Source: Glossina fuscipes (taxonomy: Eukaryota; Arthropoda; Insecta; Diptera; Glossinidae). Taken from it: a DNA stretch of 64,000 nucleotides. The stretch is taken from NCBI RefSeq assembly GCF_014805625.2, contig NW_024003067.1, forward strand, positions 248,001 to 312,000, in the 5' to 3' direction. This document shows, in pieces, positions 1-10,625 of this stretch. The translations under genes were made by a program, and so were the position numbers. Below the pieces are notes generated by a model that had not been told where the DNA came from, did not search any database, and was given only the letters and a program-made list of their open reading frames with translations. The first letter of the stretch is position 1. Every line of letters begins with the position of its first letter.

Positions 1-1474
1 GTCCTACCTAGTTATTGGAAACTTCATTGTCTGCGAGATTATCCACGGGTATAACGCCAGTGTTATCACCATGTCAACACGGCTTCTGCAAAGGCAGATC
101 AACATTTAGTAACTTGTTGGAGCTGAAATCCGATATTGCTCAAGCGTTTGCTTTGGACAAGCAAATGGATGTGACATATACGGATTTTTAAAAAGCATTT
201 GATAGAGTGAAACATGAACTTTTGACCTTTGAGCTTCGTCGATTGAGCTTCCCTCAGAAATTGTTAATGTAGTTCTTCAAGTACCTTACGGTTCGTACGG
301 AGAGTGTTATTTAAGTCCAGTTTCACGCGGGAAATCTTGATTTCATCGGGGATTCCTCAGGAAAGTCACATGGAATATTTATTTTATGCATTAAGGATCT
401 TTCTTCGTGTGTCTGTTCTTCTAAAATTGTTATGTTCGGGGTTGATGTAGAAATGTATACTTTTGTTAAGTGACTGCTGGACACTAATGAACCGCAGTTG
501 GATTTATCATCTTCAAATGACTGATGTTCTGTCAATAGTATGTCATATATTTTAAGCAAATGCAAGTGTATTTTTACTGGGTGTCTCCACTGGTTACTTG
601 CTGTTCTATCAACAATTATTTGCTGGAGAATGTATTCTTTACATCCTTTAAAGAGTTGGGTGTCTTATTTGACTCTAGATTCGAGTTAGGCCTTTACATT
701 GAGTTTTCCGTTAACAAGGCTAAGTCGGATGTGGACTTTGTTACGAGATGAAGTAAAGGTTTTAATGTTCCGTATATTTGCAAGCGTCTGTACACTGCGC
801 TTGTTCGTGCGAGTTTCAAATATTTTGCCGTTAGGTGGACACATTATTATCAATGTCACATTGATCGAGTAGACTCTGGGCAGAGAAATTTTTTTCGCTT
901 TACTTTACGCGGTCTGCCAAAGGATTTCGCTGGAATTCTTCACCCATATGAAAACAAACTTAACCGTTACCGTCGCTAGTCAGAAGACAGGAAATGAATG
1001 GGATGGTTTTTATGGTTAAATTGATTCGGGATTTGGTTCCTCCTTTTCTTTCTTATCTATAAAGTATTGTCGAGCTCAATGTTCCGAGTCGGTCTTTGCG
1101 ACACTATATTCCTTTGAGATTCCGTCATCGCTGCACGAATTATCTACTGTTTAACCCGTTTAGCTTGTTATGTAGGCTAGATAGCAGGAATTATTACCGT
1201 CTCGATCAGCTTACTGTTTACAATTAAAATTATACTATTATTATAACACACACGGTTATAAATTGAAAATTGTGGTATATAATAAATGGTTTTGCCATGG
1301 TGGATAATGTAATTAATTAAATAACAAAATCCGCGCTAAATGGTTAGATTTAAATAAGTTTCATATATTGGTATAGTATTAGCTTACAGTTTAAGTTTTA
1401 GTTTTTTAAGTAGTTCTTCTCGTTATTCGTTGAAAATTATTTGTAACGAATTTGAAACAAATAAATAAATAAGT
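1..1474 (+). mobile_element. CR1/Jockey-type non-LTR retrotransposon, 3' part, pseudogenised
   Basis: This is the reverse-transcriptase (RT) half of a LINE, cut by the window edge. From about 75 the translation reads QHGFCKGRST, followed by YTDF, a TAA stop at 189-191, then KAFDRV, which are RT fingers/palm motifs. Further frames give degraded palm sequence, and from about 755 a C-terminal stretch (ICKRLYTALVRASFKYF) typical of the region after the thumb. Several stops and frameshifts exclude function. The 3' UTR ends in an (AAAT)n tail at about 1455-1474 that abuts a gypsy RNase H reading frame on the other strand, which fixes the 3' end. The RT is close in style to the element at 7803-12513, so it is probably the same broad CR1-like group. 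Clade assignment is by eye. Confidence 0.75.
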
Positions 1475-1757
1475 CATCCGCTACAATATCAGGTTTGACA
1501 GGCTTATAAAATAATTCATAGCTATATTCCTCTAAAATCGATTTCCATCTCTTCATTTTACTGTTGTTGTTCTTATGCTGAATGCGTAGTTTAACGGCTA
1601 GTAGTCCGTAAATATTTTGACCTTCGCCAACCCGTATAAGTAATTTCGCAGCAATACATGTTGAGACGAGCATTTCCTTTTTATTGGCGGTATAACGTTC
1701 TTCGGCCTTATTTAGTGTTCTGGTGTGGTCATCTTCTGTTGAAAATAATGATATCAC
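1475..1757 (-). pseudogene. gypsy RNase H C-terminal fragment
   Basis: The reading frame contains RTLNKAEERYTANKKEML, then KMKRWKSILEEYSYEL and YKPVKPDIVADDL. These match the pattern of Ty3/gypsy RNase H: the 'RTLN..E..Y...EKE' segment, the 'RW...L.EY..E..YKPG' segment and the terminal 'VADALSR'. The usual connection 'TDHKPL' is missing. The final motif is cut at VADDL by the AAAT tail of the neighbouring LINE. It would have degraded the RNA strand of RNA:DNA hybrids during retrotransposition. No function remains. Confidence 0.75.
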
Positions 1758-1810
1758 CTATATAAAAATAGCAACACGTTGCTACCCAATTAAAGGTGTA
1801 TTATATGATT

Positions 1811-2248
1811 CTAATGTTTGTCTGTATTGCCTGTGATTCTATTCTTGATTACGCTTACAATGCCATAGCACTTAGGTGTCTCCCTAAGTGGTTCGTATAT
1901 AGCTAGTAGTATATCTACGCTTTCCTCCAAGGAGTTGAATTCAGCCGCTTGACCCGAAAATAGTTTCAAACATTTTACAATATATGGTATCTTGTGCAGA
2001 TCATTTGAATTATCTCTATGTCTATCTTCAATTCGTTGAATCCTAGCGTTCGCTAACCTAGCATTCGGATTAAGTGTTGGTTGAACTACGTGGTGTTCTT
2101 GTTGTATAAAGATATCTGTTGTTATATTTAAAGTTAGTGAAGTTCAACTTTCTAAACTTAACTGTGTATTTTGTGAGGCAGAGCTTATATTAGGAGTAGT
2201 GTTTGTTGAAAGGACTAACGGTCGGATTAGATTTTTTGGGTTTCCCAT
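1811..2248 (-). pseudogene. gypsy gag N-terminal region, one internal stop
   Basis: The frame starts at an ATG at 2248-2246 (MGNPKNLIRPLV...) and runs about 145 codons with a TGA at 2146-2144. The second half, with KLFSGQAAEFNSLEESVDILL, resembles the capsid segment of Drosophila-type gypsy gag ('F.G....L..FI..VD.LL'). The frame ends at TAG 1813-1811. It lies in the same orientation as, and just upstream of, the RNase H fragment, which supports a single deleted element. Too short for family assignment. Confidence 0.55.
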
Positions 2249-2680
2249 TATTTATTATTATTATGTGCTTTTGTGTTATAATATTTAATATACTAAGATA
2301 ATTTAACTTAAGTATCTTATATTAAAATACAATTTTTTTTTTTATGACTAATTTATCTTAAGTTTCTACTCTCACGGGTCAGTTGATGTGTCTTGTTGCC
2401 TTTCTTTCGTGTAGTTTATTTTATAGGGATTATGCTTTATTTTCTATGCACACAATTATTTCTTTCTCCATAATTTGTTCGTTTTGAATATTTCACTGTA
2501 GACGAAATTGTTTCTCCACGGTTTTTTACTAGTGTAGCCTATTACATAAAACCCACCTTTTTGCCGAAGTGATGCCTTTTTGTTGATCAGCGTGGCCGCA
2601 CTTTATTGCGTTAAGATAGCAACTAAAACTGAAAGCATATGCTAGGTAGCTTCACATTTTGTTTGCTCCGCTTAGTTTCT

Positions 2681-2716
2681 TAACTTATAGTTATAAGTTA
2701 ACTTATAGTTATAAGT
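2681..2716. repeat. Tandem duplication of an 18-bp near-palindrome
   Basis: Two exact consecutive copies of TAACTTATAGTTATAAGT at 2681-2698 and 2699-2716. Each unit contains ACTTATA-GT-TATAAGT, a perfect inverted repeat around a 2-base centre. It lies between two gypsy remnants and is not part of any reading frame I recognise. It could be slippage or a trace of an LTR end. Function unknown. Confidence 0.85.
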
Positions 2717-3329
2717 TAAGTTATGTTTTACAAGTCAAATTACAAATGCTAACTTCCTATAATAACGGATTTCAGATATACCAAAAAACTGCGATAAGCA
2801 ACGCATTGCTCAACAATCAAATTATTGCTTATCATCAAGAATTCAATCGTAAGTATACAAATATATGTAAGAATTACAAGTAGAAAATTAGTATACAAAC
2901 AACAGCAGAACTTCAATGAAAAACAATCACTTTATGAATGTCAACCTGAATGCAATGATTATATTTGTCGATTTATTTTTCGCTATGGCGCTATATCTTT
3001 GTTCGGTGTTTGCTGAACTTAGCTCCGTTGTTAGCTGATCCCGCATTATATTCAGCTCTTGCCCCCCTTGGGCAGCGTTTCTATTAAAATTTTGGCCATA
3101 TTTGAGTGGCATGTGAAGAAAAGCAGCATTCGCTTTATTCATTCTTTTGTAATTGACCTTTAGGAACCGCTGACGGTTACTGAAATAAATTTATGCAAAT
3201 GCCAAAAAAAGTACGCCCATATTGTATCTCCATATTTGTTTTTTAAATTCACTCTTATTTACGTTTGAATGATTTTGTTGTTGATTACAGTTATAAAGTA
3301 TCCAGTTGTCCCAATTGACATTTTTTATG

Positions 3330-3581
3330 CTAAAATATACTTCTAAATTTCGTTCTAGAGTGCCTAAAGGAAGGTGCTGTGGGGCGATAAATATTTTTTT
3401 GGAGTTTTAGTAGTTCACATTTACTATTTAAGATCTCATTAGTGAACTCAGTTCCTCTATCAGATATTAGAATTTCTAAATGACAAAATTTTAGAAAAAA
3501 TTGTTCAATAATTATTTCCGCTATTGTTTTACAATTTTTCTGAGGATGGGATGATTTACTATAAATTTTGTTAATTCGCAT
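3330..3581 (-). pseudogene. gypsy integrase catalytic-core fragment
   Basis: The 83-residue frame contains KTIAEIIIEQFFLKF, then ILISDRGTEFTNEIL. This is the 'D.G.EF.N' block around the second catalytic Asp of gypsy-type integrases, followed by a region equivalent to the 'TS..HPQ.NG.VER' segment that is already corrupted (IYRPTAPS). Downstream, out of frame at about 3325-3260, NWDNWILYN resembles the 'W...I..Y...YN' segment after the core. The enzyme would have inserted retrotransposon cDNA into the genome. It is broken at both ends. Confidence 0.7.
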
Positions 3582-4689
3582 TGAATTGCAAAGACGCCCA
3601 TTAGTTAGTCTTAAGAGATTAACTGCATCGGTTAATATTTTTCAAAAGTTATGCTCTTAGTATCCCTAATTTTTAGTTTTTTTTAAGGGTTGTACAATTA
3701 TTTGCGAAATTTTTTAATAAAATGGTCACCTCTTAACGTAACATTGCCTCTTACACCTAGATATCTTCATTGCGAATCCCTTTGCCCTACCTAAAAACTT
3801 GTAAAAAAAAGTGTAAGAAAACAAATAATAAATAATTTAGCGTCAACACTTTCACTATAAATTTATTATTATTTCTATTTAATTGTCATTTATTTTATAA
3901 TTTCATTAATACATACCATAATGGAAAGTAGTATATATATATATTAAAAAGTAGTATATGTACATATAAAAATAAAAAAATATAAATATATTTGTTAATA
4001 TAAGGAATTAAAATGATCTCCCTTTAGATCAAATCAGAGTGGAAACATAAAGGGTTTAACTAAGTCCTGGTCATCATTCTCGAAATCACTTGAAATCTGG
4101 CGAAAAACGTATTCGACTTTTTCCTTTTTCAGCTTTAGTACATTGACGATCTATTGTCATCGATATTCTCTCTTAATAATTGATTTTGCTTGAAGTTTCT
4201 AAACACATTAAAACAATTTAAACCAAACAGAAGATTGCAAATTAGAAGTTTACTCACTACGCTACTCTACTGGCGGAGAGAAGCGCATCACTATCGAAAG
4301 ATATGACCGCAGCGCCAAATTTCAGTACCCCTTTAACCCTCTCGACTGCTACGTCTCAATTTGCTAAGTCTGCAATTTAATCAATCAGTTCTACTTCTTC
4401 CTTCGGTCATCATCTTCTTTTTTGTTCGACATTTATGGTTCATCCAAGTCTAAAACAAAAAATAAAATAATTGAAAGTGGAACGTTCGAATGGAAATTAT
4501 AATTAACTTACTGTCCGCGAACCTTCCGGTTTTTTTTGGAGAAACCCATTAAATTTAGTTTACAGCGGCTTTATATAGAATTATTGTTAATAAACAGCCA
4601 TTATGCTTACTTTGTTGCAATATGTTGAATTTTACTTTATTTCAATTTTTTTTATTCTTAACCCACATATTAATTTAAAAATTAATATT

Positions 4690-4950
4690 TTAATGAGATT
4701 ATCATTATGGTGTTATAAGCTGCGGTTAAATACGATTATGTCGTCGACGTACACAAAACATTGGCACCTCATGGCACCCCATAGTCAACAGTCTCTGGAA
4801 GTTATTTGAGGAAAATACGATTAAGAGGTTGGGGTAATATTTATCCTTATATAGTTTGTCGAATACATTCTCTAGACTGATTAGTGGATATGTGTTGTTT
4901 ACTGGTTTTTTGCGCCATTGGAATGTTTTCCTTGGTGCTATAAGTAGAGG
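4690..4950 (-). pseudogene. gypsy reverse transcriptase fragment (YVDD motif)
   Basis: On the minus strand, one frame reads TYPLISLENVFDKLYKDKY, which corresponds to the 'YPLP.I...LD.LG.AKYF' segment of gypsy RT. The catalytic box CFVYVDDIIVFN is encoded near 4770-4730 in another frame, followed by HHNDNLIKIL (equivalent to 'EHL..L..VL'). The stretch between fingers and palm is partly deleted and frames change at least once. The segment is too short for the ordinary open-frame criteria and is recognised only by motif. Confidence 0.7.
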
Positions 4951-4959
4951 TGAGTTTTA

Positions 4960-7150
4960 ATCAACGAATTTTTTTACTTAGGTGTCGATTTGTTAGGTTT
5001 GTAATTGAGATAATCTAAAATTTTTATATATGCTGACGTTTTGTTAGTTATTGATAGTTTTTATGCATAAAAATAATTAGAATTCTGAATGCAAGCTCGC
5101 CTTCTTGGTTAATATTTATTGTTTATAAAACCTATTTAGTTGCTTGTTGGTGTAATGTTTATTTTCATCTATTTATGGTATGCAGCAGTTTTTCAGAGAG
5201 TTTGTTTATATTTTTAGCTTTTCTCTGGTTACTGTTTTTGTTGTTTTATATGGTACTTTAATGTCACCAATTCCACTCCCTGATACAATTGAATTCCGTA
5301 AGTACATATTTTTGGTAATTTTTTATTTAAAATTACCGAATCTTTCAATTTAAATTTTAATGGATGTAAGATTTCTCTTCTAGTTGATGTTGTAGTGGCC
5401 GTGGGGTAACGCAATGCTTTCACCACCAAATTTATTGCTATGTTTATTGTCTCATAGTCTGTTTTGCATTGGTATTTTTGTAGAAGCTTTGTTCCTGTTG
5501 TTCCCTCTCTCGGTGTGGGAAAATATTGCTCTATACTCGTGTGAGAATGTCTTTTGTCCCATCTGCGAATTTAAGAGATTTTTTGCTTTTAAGGTAGTGA
5601 AATACGAGTGCCTGTTAAATACATTGAAAATCCAAATTTGTTTTGTTGATGGTTCCTTCGATCGCGGAAACAAGGTCTAAGGTCTAACTTACCTTAGTTG
5701 TCGACTTGCACAAATGAGTTAGGCGTTACCATAGGTTAGTTAGGCATTGAGGAAGGCTCCACCGTCAAGCTTGGCTGTACAACGAAGAATCTGTGATTTT
5801 ATGGCTTCAATAATGCCTTCACAACTATTGATCCTATAGAAAAGATATGCGAGATCTTTTAATAGAGAGGAGGTTTGACGAAGTTGTGATTCCATTTTTC
5901 TCCAGATACAAGATTATGTTACGGCACAACTTCGCACTAGTTTGTAATTTACTACTTTATGGGTAGAGGATGGATGGTTTACCTTAGTTACTGTCCGTGA
6001 ACAACGAATACTATCGTTAACTTAGCGAGTTGGGTAACTTAGCTCAATCGCTGACCCCGATTACTTTACTTTACAAGGGGTTTTTCGCCCTTACTGATTA
6101 CACTCACAACCATAATTTCCGAGAAATAAGATAAGAAATTGTTATAGATACGAAGATCCAGGTATATTTATTCTGTTTATAAATTTTTTGGAAAAGAACC
6201 TTCTAGAAGGGCCTGAAGAATATCCCGGCTTAGAAGCACCGTTATATGGTAAAAGCAATTGATTATATTCGCCATTCGCCTTGCTTCAGAATGTAGTATA
6301 GTCTGAACGCATATCATGGTTAATATGCATGCACTTTGAAGTGTGATGAATTATGAAAAATCAGTATAATTCATTTGCAAAAAGAAAAGGAAGAAATCCG
6401 TCACAATTATTTTCATCTATAAAATTTGTGTATAAATAGCCGTAGTAAAATTAAATAATTCAATTGTGAAACGACAATTCAAATGAAGCGTTTCATTTGC
6501 TAAATATCAACAAGCGTTCCATCCGCTTAATGTCTAGCTAGGGACAACTTCTAGCCGATCTTGTATTGGCATTGAAAGAAGTTGACAGTTTTGGCGTTAT
6601 AAGCCGAACAGCATATGTTGAATACAAAAGATGAACACACACTAATGCCGTTCGCATAAGCATACCAAATCAATTTTACCATTAATACGCGACGATGTCT
6701 TCCTCGTAATCATTCATTTTTAATACATGGCGATCCTGCAATCGATCCTGTGACCGATCCCACTTAGTTCGTAATCCTGTTCCATATTACATTATTATTT
6801 TGCTGTCAATTTGGTCATAACGCCGTCAATCATAAAAGTCCTACAACAACCGAACTGAAATCTTACCAACACCTCAACTTATAACCTACAATGAATTGCA
6901 CATACATTCACGTGAATACTCAAGGTCCAAAAAAAGGCACCGTAGAAGAATACCTTCAAAGAGGTGAATGTGCAACAGCTCACCTACATCCCACACAAAA
7001 AAAAAGCAGACATCTCGCTTTCCTGCGAAAACAGATACTACAACCAATGCCATGGGACATCTCCACTCAATACTGGAAAGAAGTAAACGCCATAGGGCTC
7101 GACAATAGGAAGAACAACAGCAAACAGTAATTACATACACATCCAAAACT
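4960..7150. other. No recognised gene; probable decayed repeat DNA
   Basis: AT-rich sequence with a few short frames on both strands (for example 5452-5673 minus, 6891-7130 plus), none with a motif I can place. A 15-mer, TTACTGTCCG(C/T)GAAC, occurs at 4508-4522 and again at 5988-6002, perhaps a trace of a dispersed repeat. A TATAAATAG box lies near 6431. Run-together copies of old LTRs are possible, but no LTR termini were identified. Confidence 0.4.
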
Positions 7151-7156
7151 ATATTC

Positions 7157-7174
7157 AAAAAAAAAAAAAAAAAA
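7157..7174 (+). repeat. 18-base poly(A) run
   Basis: Eighteen consecutive A at 7157-7174. It follows a short plus-strand frame (6891-7130, 79 codons, PKKGTVEEYLQRGE near the start) that I do not recognise. It could be the tail of a retroposed sequence, but no polyadenylation signal close upstream and no clear flanking direct repeat were found. Confidence 0.6.
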
Positions 7175-7539
7175 TTCTGGGCCTCGAAAACCTCGATAAC
7201 GAAATCAGCATTGTTTATATGAGGGATAACTTCATCTACTTTGTAACAGTAACGATAGTTATATACGTAATATAGATATAAGATATACTAGAGCTTCAAA
7301 GAATATATTTCAGAAAAAGTAGGGAATAACCCAGTATAGAATGATCACCGAAACAATTATATATATAAAAAGAAATCATCTCTGCTTAGTAGCTCTTATA
7401 GCCATAATATACTTAGGCTGCACAATATACAAACATATTCATAAATATCTAACAAAGAAAATTGTAACAAATATAGATATTTGAAACAAAATTCGAAATA
7501 AAATTGACATGTCTTTCCAAACATAAAATTCATTCTTTT

Positions 7540-7802
7540 AATGATAGATGAAATCAACATTTCTGTAGGTAGAATAATTTCTAATCTTAAAAAACTAGGC
7601 AACAAAACCTATAAGAAGTAAACAATCGAAAACAAGTTAAAAGAAATAGAAAATTATAAAACAAGAGTCAATACTATTAGAAATACAAGACCATAACAAC
7701 CAGAATTATTACATAAAATAAAAACATTTAAAAAGAAATACTAAATAGCAAGAGGATTATTAGAAGTCGAAGCAACTAAGAAAATCTTTAGAAAACATAA
7801 AC
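7540..7802 (+). pseudogene. gypsy gag, N-terminal segment left of the LINE insertion
   Basis: The frame from ATG at about 7540 (MIDEINISVGRIISNLKKLG...) runs to the insertion point with three in-frame stops. It contains a Lys/Glu-rich helical stretch (ENKLKEIENYKTRVNTIRNT, then ARGLLEVEATKKIF). It has no diagnostic motif of its own. It is assigned to gag because it sits just upstream of the gag capsid region once the CR1-like insertion is discounted. I first considered an envelope fragment and set that aside for this reason. Confidence 0.5.
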
Positions 7803-8330
7803 CGTTTGGCAGCTGATCGCGCTGTGGTCGTACGGTTTAAATTTGTATAAAGCATTATTGCACCTCTTTCTTTTGTCTTATTGCTTTATAGCTTTTTACG
7901 CGTTTGAAGCCTAATTGTTTGTAAAAGTATAAATGTATAAAAGGTATAAAAGTGAAAGAATTATATTGGTTATATTGAAATTTTTTCGTGATATTCATTT
8001 TGGTTCTTGCAATCAGCGTTTGGTGCTCTCGATAGTAAGTCTCTTTCGTGCTTTTTTTCTTTTGGTGATTACAACTTTTGTCATGGCTTCCTCTTTGTTT
8101 ACCATTGCATCAACAGTGTGAAATTTACGTCTAATTTGAAAGAGAATTTTGGTGATATGGCTTTCTCTCTTTTTTGTGTTTGCAGCTTTTTTTTGCATTC
8201 GCTCTCTTGTTACAGTGTTAACGTAGCAGAGAAGTTTTCTTAAATTTGTTCACAAAATTTTTGTTCTGGATCTTTTTGCAATTTGTTCTTTATTTCCTTC
8301 ATAATCCACTTCTGTCGTGTTTGACTGGAC

Positions 8331-9296
8331 ATGGATTGCTTATGTACACCATGCCGTGCGAAAATGTGGCCAGAGTCTGAACGATTCATTTTGTGTTGGC
8401 TTTGTGATCGTTTTTCCCATGCAAAGTGTGCCGGTATTATCGGCCGCGCTGCTGACGCAGTGGCTGATCCCTCGAAAGGCTATGACTATAGGAAGCGGGC
8501 CATTAATTTTTACAAACTCTTCACGGAGACGAGAAATGGTTTCTTGGAATTGTGTAAAAAACTCGGCTCCTTGTGGGAGAAGTTTAAGCTAATTAAGTCT
8601 ACGTTTGATGAGTGTCGTTTTATTGAGCACTCATCTTCTTCCCAAGCTAGCAAAATTACAACTCGTAGCGTAGCGTGTGGTACGCCGCCTCTGATTCCTT
8701 CTAAATCTGATTCGTTGGTACAAGTTAGCGCTCCCTCTAACTCTAAAATGAACGTTAATGTCTCCGATATTGTTGGGTCGGTTAGTAACAAAATAGTTGC
8801 AAACAAGCCGGCAAGTCCTTCCGTTTTAAGCTACGCTGAAGTGGCAAGGGTATCTCCGCCCAGGGCCGCCACTCACTCTAATCAAGCACCATCACCTAAA
8901 AATAATAAGGAGAAATATAAATCATCCTCTCCCCTTGGCTGTTCGAATGTGAACGCTGGTCACCAGACTGGGCAAGTCGCACAAGCTGCTGGTGCAATGG
9001 CGATAACGCCATCTTTATTCTCCCCAACGCTAAACTCCCCAACCGTAAATCCTCCTGTTCCAACTAATGACATTTGCTTGACGGCAGTTCCTCCCAGAAA
9101 AGTAATATTTGTGTCAAGACGGGCACCTGAAACATCGGTAAATAACATAAAAAGTTATCTGGCGGCGAAAGTCCCATCAGTCAATTTAAAGCGCGGTAGC
9201 ATTTTCAAATTGGCTCCGTCTCAATCTAGGGCAATCTCGGCTTTTAAAATGTTAGTTCCGACTGAAAATACTGATATGTTGTTAAATAAACCGTAG
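8331..9296 (+). CDS. CR1-like ORF1 protein with PHD-like zinc finger (321 aa, open)
   Basis: An RNA-binding or chaperone-type first open frame of a LINE. The N-terminus carries a Cys/His cluster: CLCTPC at residues 3-8, CWLCDRFSHAKC at about 22-33, and then PSKGYDYRKRAINFYKLF. The homologous ORF1 at 60472-60822 has a CPDC pair at the position where this copy reads YDYRKR, so this copy appears to have lost the last zinc-ligand pair. The middle and C-terminus are Ser/Pro/Asn-rich and low in motifs, ending with residues VIFVSRRAPETSV and SYLAAKVPSVNLKRGS, which resembles the RRM-like end of other CR1 ORF1 proteins. It is uninterrupted, unlike ORF2. The start at 8331 is chosen because the zinc-finger Cys follow immediately. 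An alternative frame at 8317 is a shadow. Confidence 0.75.
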   Translation: MDCLCTPCRAKMWPESERFILCWLCDRFSHAKCAGIIGRAADAVADPSKGYDYRKRAINFYKLFTETRNGFLELCKKLGSLWEKFKLIKSTFDECRFIEHSSSSQASKITTRSVACGTPPLIPSKSDSLVQVSAPSNSKMNVNVSDIVGSVSNKIVANKPASPSVLSYAEVARVSPPRAATHSNQAPSPKNNKEKYKSSSPLGCSNVNAGHQTGQVAQAAGAMAITPSLFSPTLNSPTVNPPVPTNDICLTAVPPRKVIFVSRRAPETSVNNIKSYLAAKVPSVNLKRGSIFKLAPSQSRAISAFKMLVPTENTDMLLNKP

Positions 9297-9339
9297 TAGT
9301 CTTGTCGCCTTCAAAAAATTAAATGTTTCTTCAGGCCTA

Positions 9340-10290
9340 TTATCTGTCATTTATCGAAATGTTAGGGGCCTAAATTCAAAAATTAGTTTTAAATTCAGTG
9401 AGCACGGACTTTTCGTATTTGGCCTTCACTAAAATTTGGTTAAAACCTGATCTTCATTCGTCGGAACTTTTCCAAAATTCTTTCCAGGTTTTCAGAAATG
9501 ATCGATTGAATCGTATTGGTGGTGGGGTATTAATTGCCATATCTGCGTCAGTCGCGTCCAATTCAATAGAATTTCTCGCTTCTTCTGACGTTGATTTTAT
9601 CGCCATTCGAGTGAAAATGCCTAATAAACAGCTTTTTATAACCTGCTCCTTTATTCCCCCAAATTCTAATATCTCCATATATAAAAAACAGGCTGCTCAC
9701 ATTTGTGAAGTGGCCAAGCAGTCTAAACCCACTGATTTCGTCGTTGCGTTGGGTGACTTCAATTTGCCTCAAGTCGTTTGGTGTAACAGTGATAATACTG
9801 ATGATTATTGGTTTGATTCCTCGAGCTAGAGATAGAGCTGTGGTGATCTTTACCGAATTATTTGATCATAATTAAGTTCAATGTAACATAACCATACGCC
9901 TAATTGTAATGGTAGACTGCTTGATCTCTGTTTTACCAATTTTCCTGAGATTAGTGTAAATCGTTGGCCACATTTTAGTTTACGTGAGGATCATCTAGTA
10001 ATGTGCATTTCCTTTCATCACAAGTATGATGGTTGGTTGAACTGCCTTAATGTTCCAAATCCAACTTTTTCAAACAAATATTAGGATTTTCATAAAATCG
10101 ATATTGTATTGCTAAAATATCTTTCACATATAAGGCTTGATTTCTCGACTGGAAGCATTGAAAGTTTATTGTCATCGTTCTACAATATATTTAATCTAGC
10201 TATTCCTGAATCTGTTCCGATCAAGCAGTGCCGACATCGAAGCAGGTTTTCCCCGTGGTTTAACAAGACACTTTAATATTACACGAGCAG
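9340..10290 (+). pseudogene. CR1-like ORF2 endonuclease domain, frameshifted
   Basis: The frame at 9398-9829 contains FTKIWLKPDL (equivalent to the 'TETWL' motif of APE-type endonucleases), then RIGGGVLIAI, FIAIRVKMPN, and VVALGDFNLPQVVW, the conserved 'GDFN.P...W' catalytic block. An upstream piece in another frame (YRNVRGLNSKI) is the N-terminal 'N.RGL..K' motif. Later frames give LDLCFTNFPEISVNRWP and HFSLREDHLVM, equivalent to 'SDH'. Frameshifts lie near 9390 and 9825. The enzyme would have nicked target DNA for target-primed reverse transcription. Confidence 0.75.
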
Positions 10291-10625
10291 AAAAAACACG
10301 CTATTCAAAAAATATTCGAAAAGTGGCACTTATCTTGAATATTTCGCTTACTCGGTGGCAAGGCATAGATTTAACTCCCTCAACCACCAATATAATTGCA
10401 GATACCTTCAATTTGTTAGATCGTCTTTGTTTGCTTATTCTAAATATTTTTAAGTTCGTTAATTCCAAAAGAAAAATCTCCATAAATCCTTCGCATGTTT
10501 CTTTTAATAGCTTTAAGTACTCGGATGATATTGAGAACTCAAATTTCTTTGTGGAATAATTTCGACAAAACTTTTCGACTGTTAATTTCGATTTATCAGC
10601 AAACTATCCATATCCGATTACTAAT

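Larger units (their letters stand above)
1475..2248 (-). mobile_element. Ty3/gypsy remnant: gag fused to RNase H by internal deletion
   Basis: On the minus strand a gag-like frame (2248 to 1811) is followed within about 60 bases by an RNase H C-terminus (1757 to 1475). Protease, RT and most of RNase H are missing, so one large internal deletion is the simplest explanation. The remainder (integrase, LTR) should lie beyond the CR1-like insertion whose tail ends at 1474, or outside the window. The element is inactive. Confidence 0.7.
3240..4950 (-). mobile_element. Ty3/gypsy remnant with RT and integrase fragments
   Basis: RT (about 4945-4700) and integrase core (about 3581-3330) occur on the same minus strand in the pol order expected for gypsy (RT before integrase), about 1.1 kb apart. 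They are therefore likely one decayed, internally deleted element, distinct from the gag/RNase H remnant at 1475-2248. No LTR could be delimited. An open frame at 3142-2927 (-) lies downstream where some gypsy elements carry an extra gene, but I do not recognise it. Confidence 0.6.

Noticed and set aside
2927..3142. 71-codon minus-strand frame as an envelope gene downstream of integrase
   Set aside because: The position would fit, but no signal peptide, cleavage site, transmembrane segment or recognisable motif is visible.
7560..7802. Possible envelope (furin site and fusion peptide) remnant read from ARGLLEVEATKKIF
   Set aside because: Position just upstream of gag capsid once the LINE insertion is discounted fits gag N-terminus better. 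The similarity was only a few residues.
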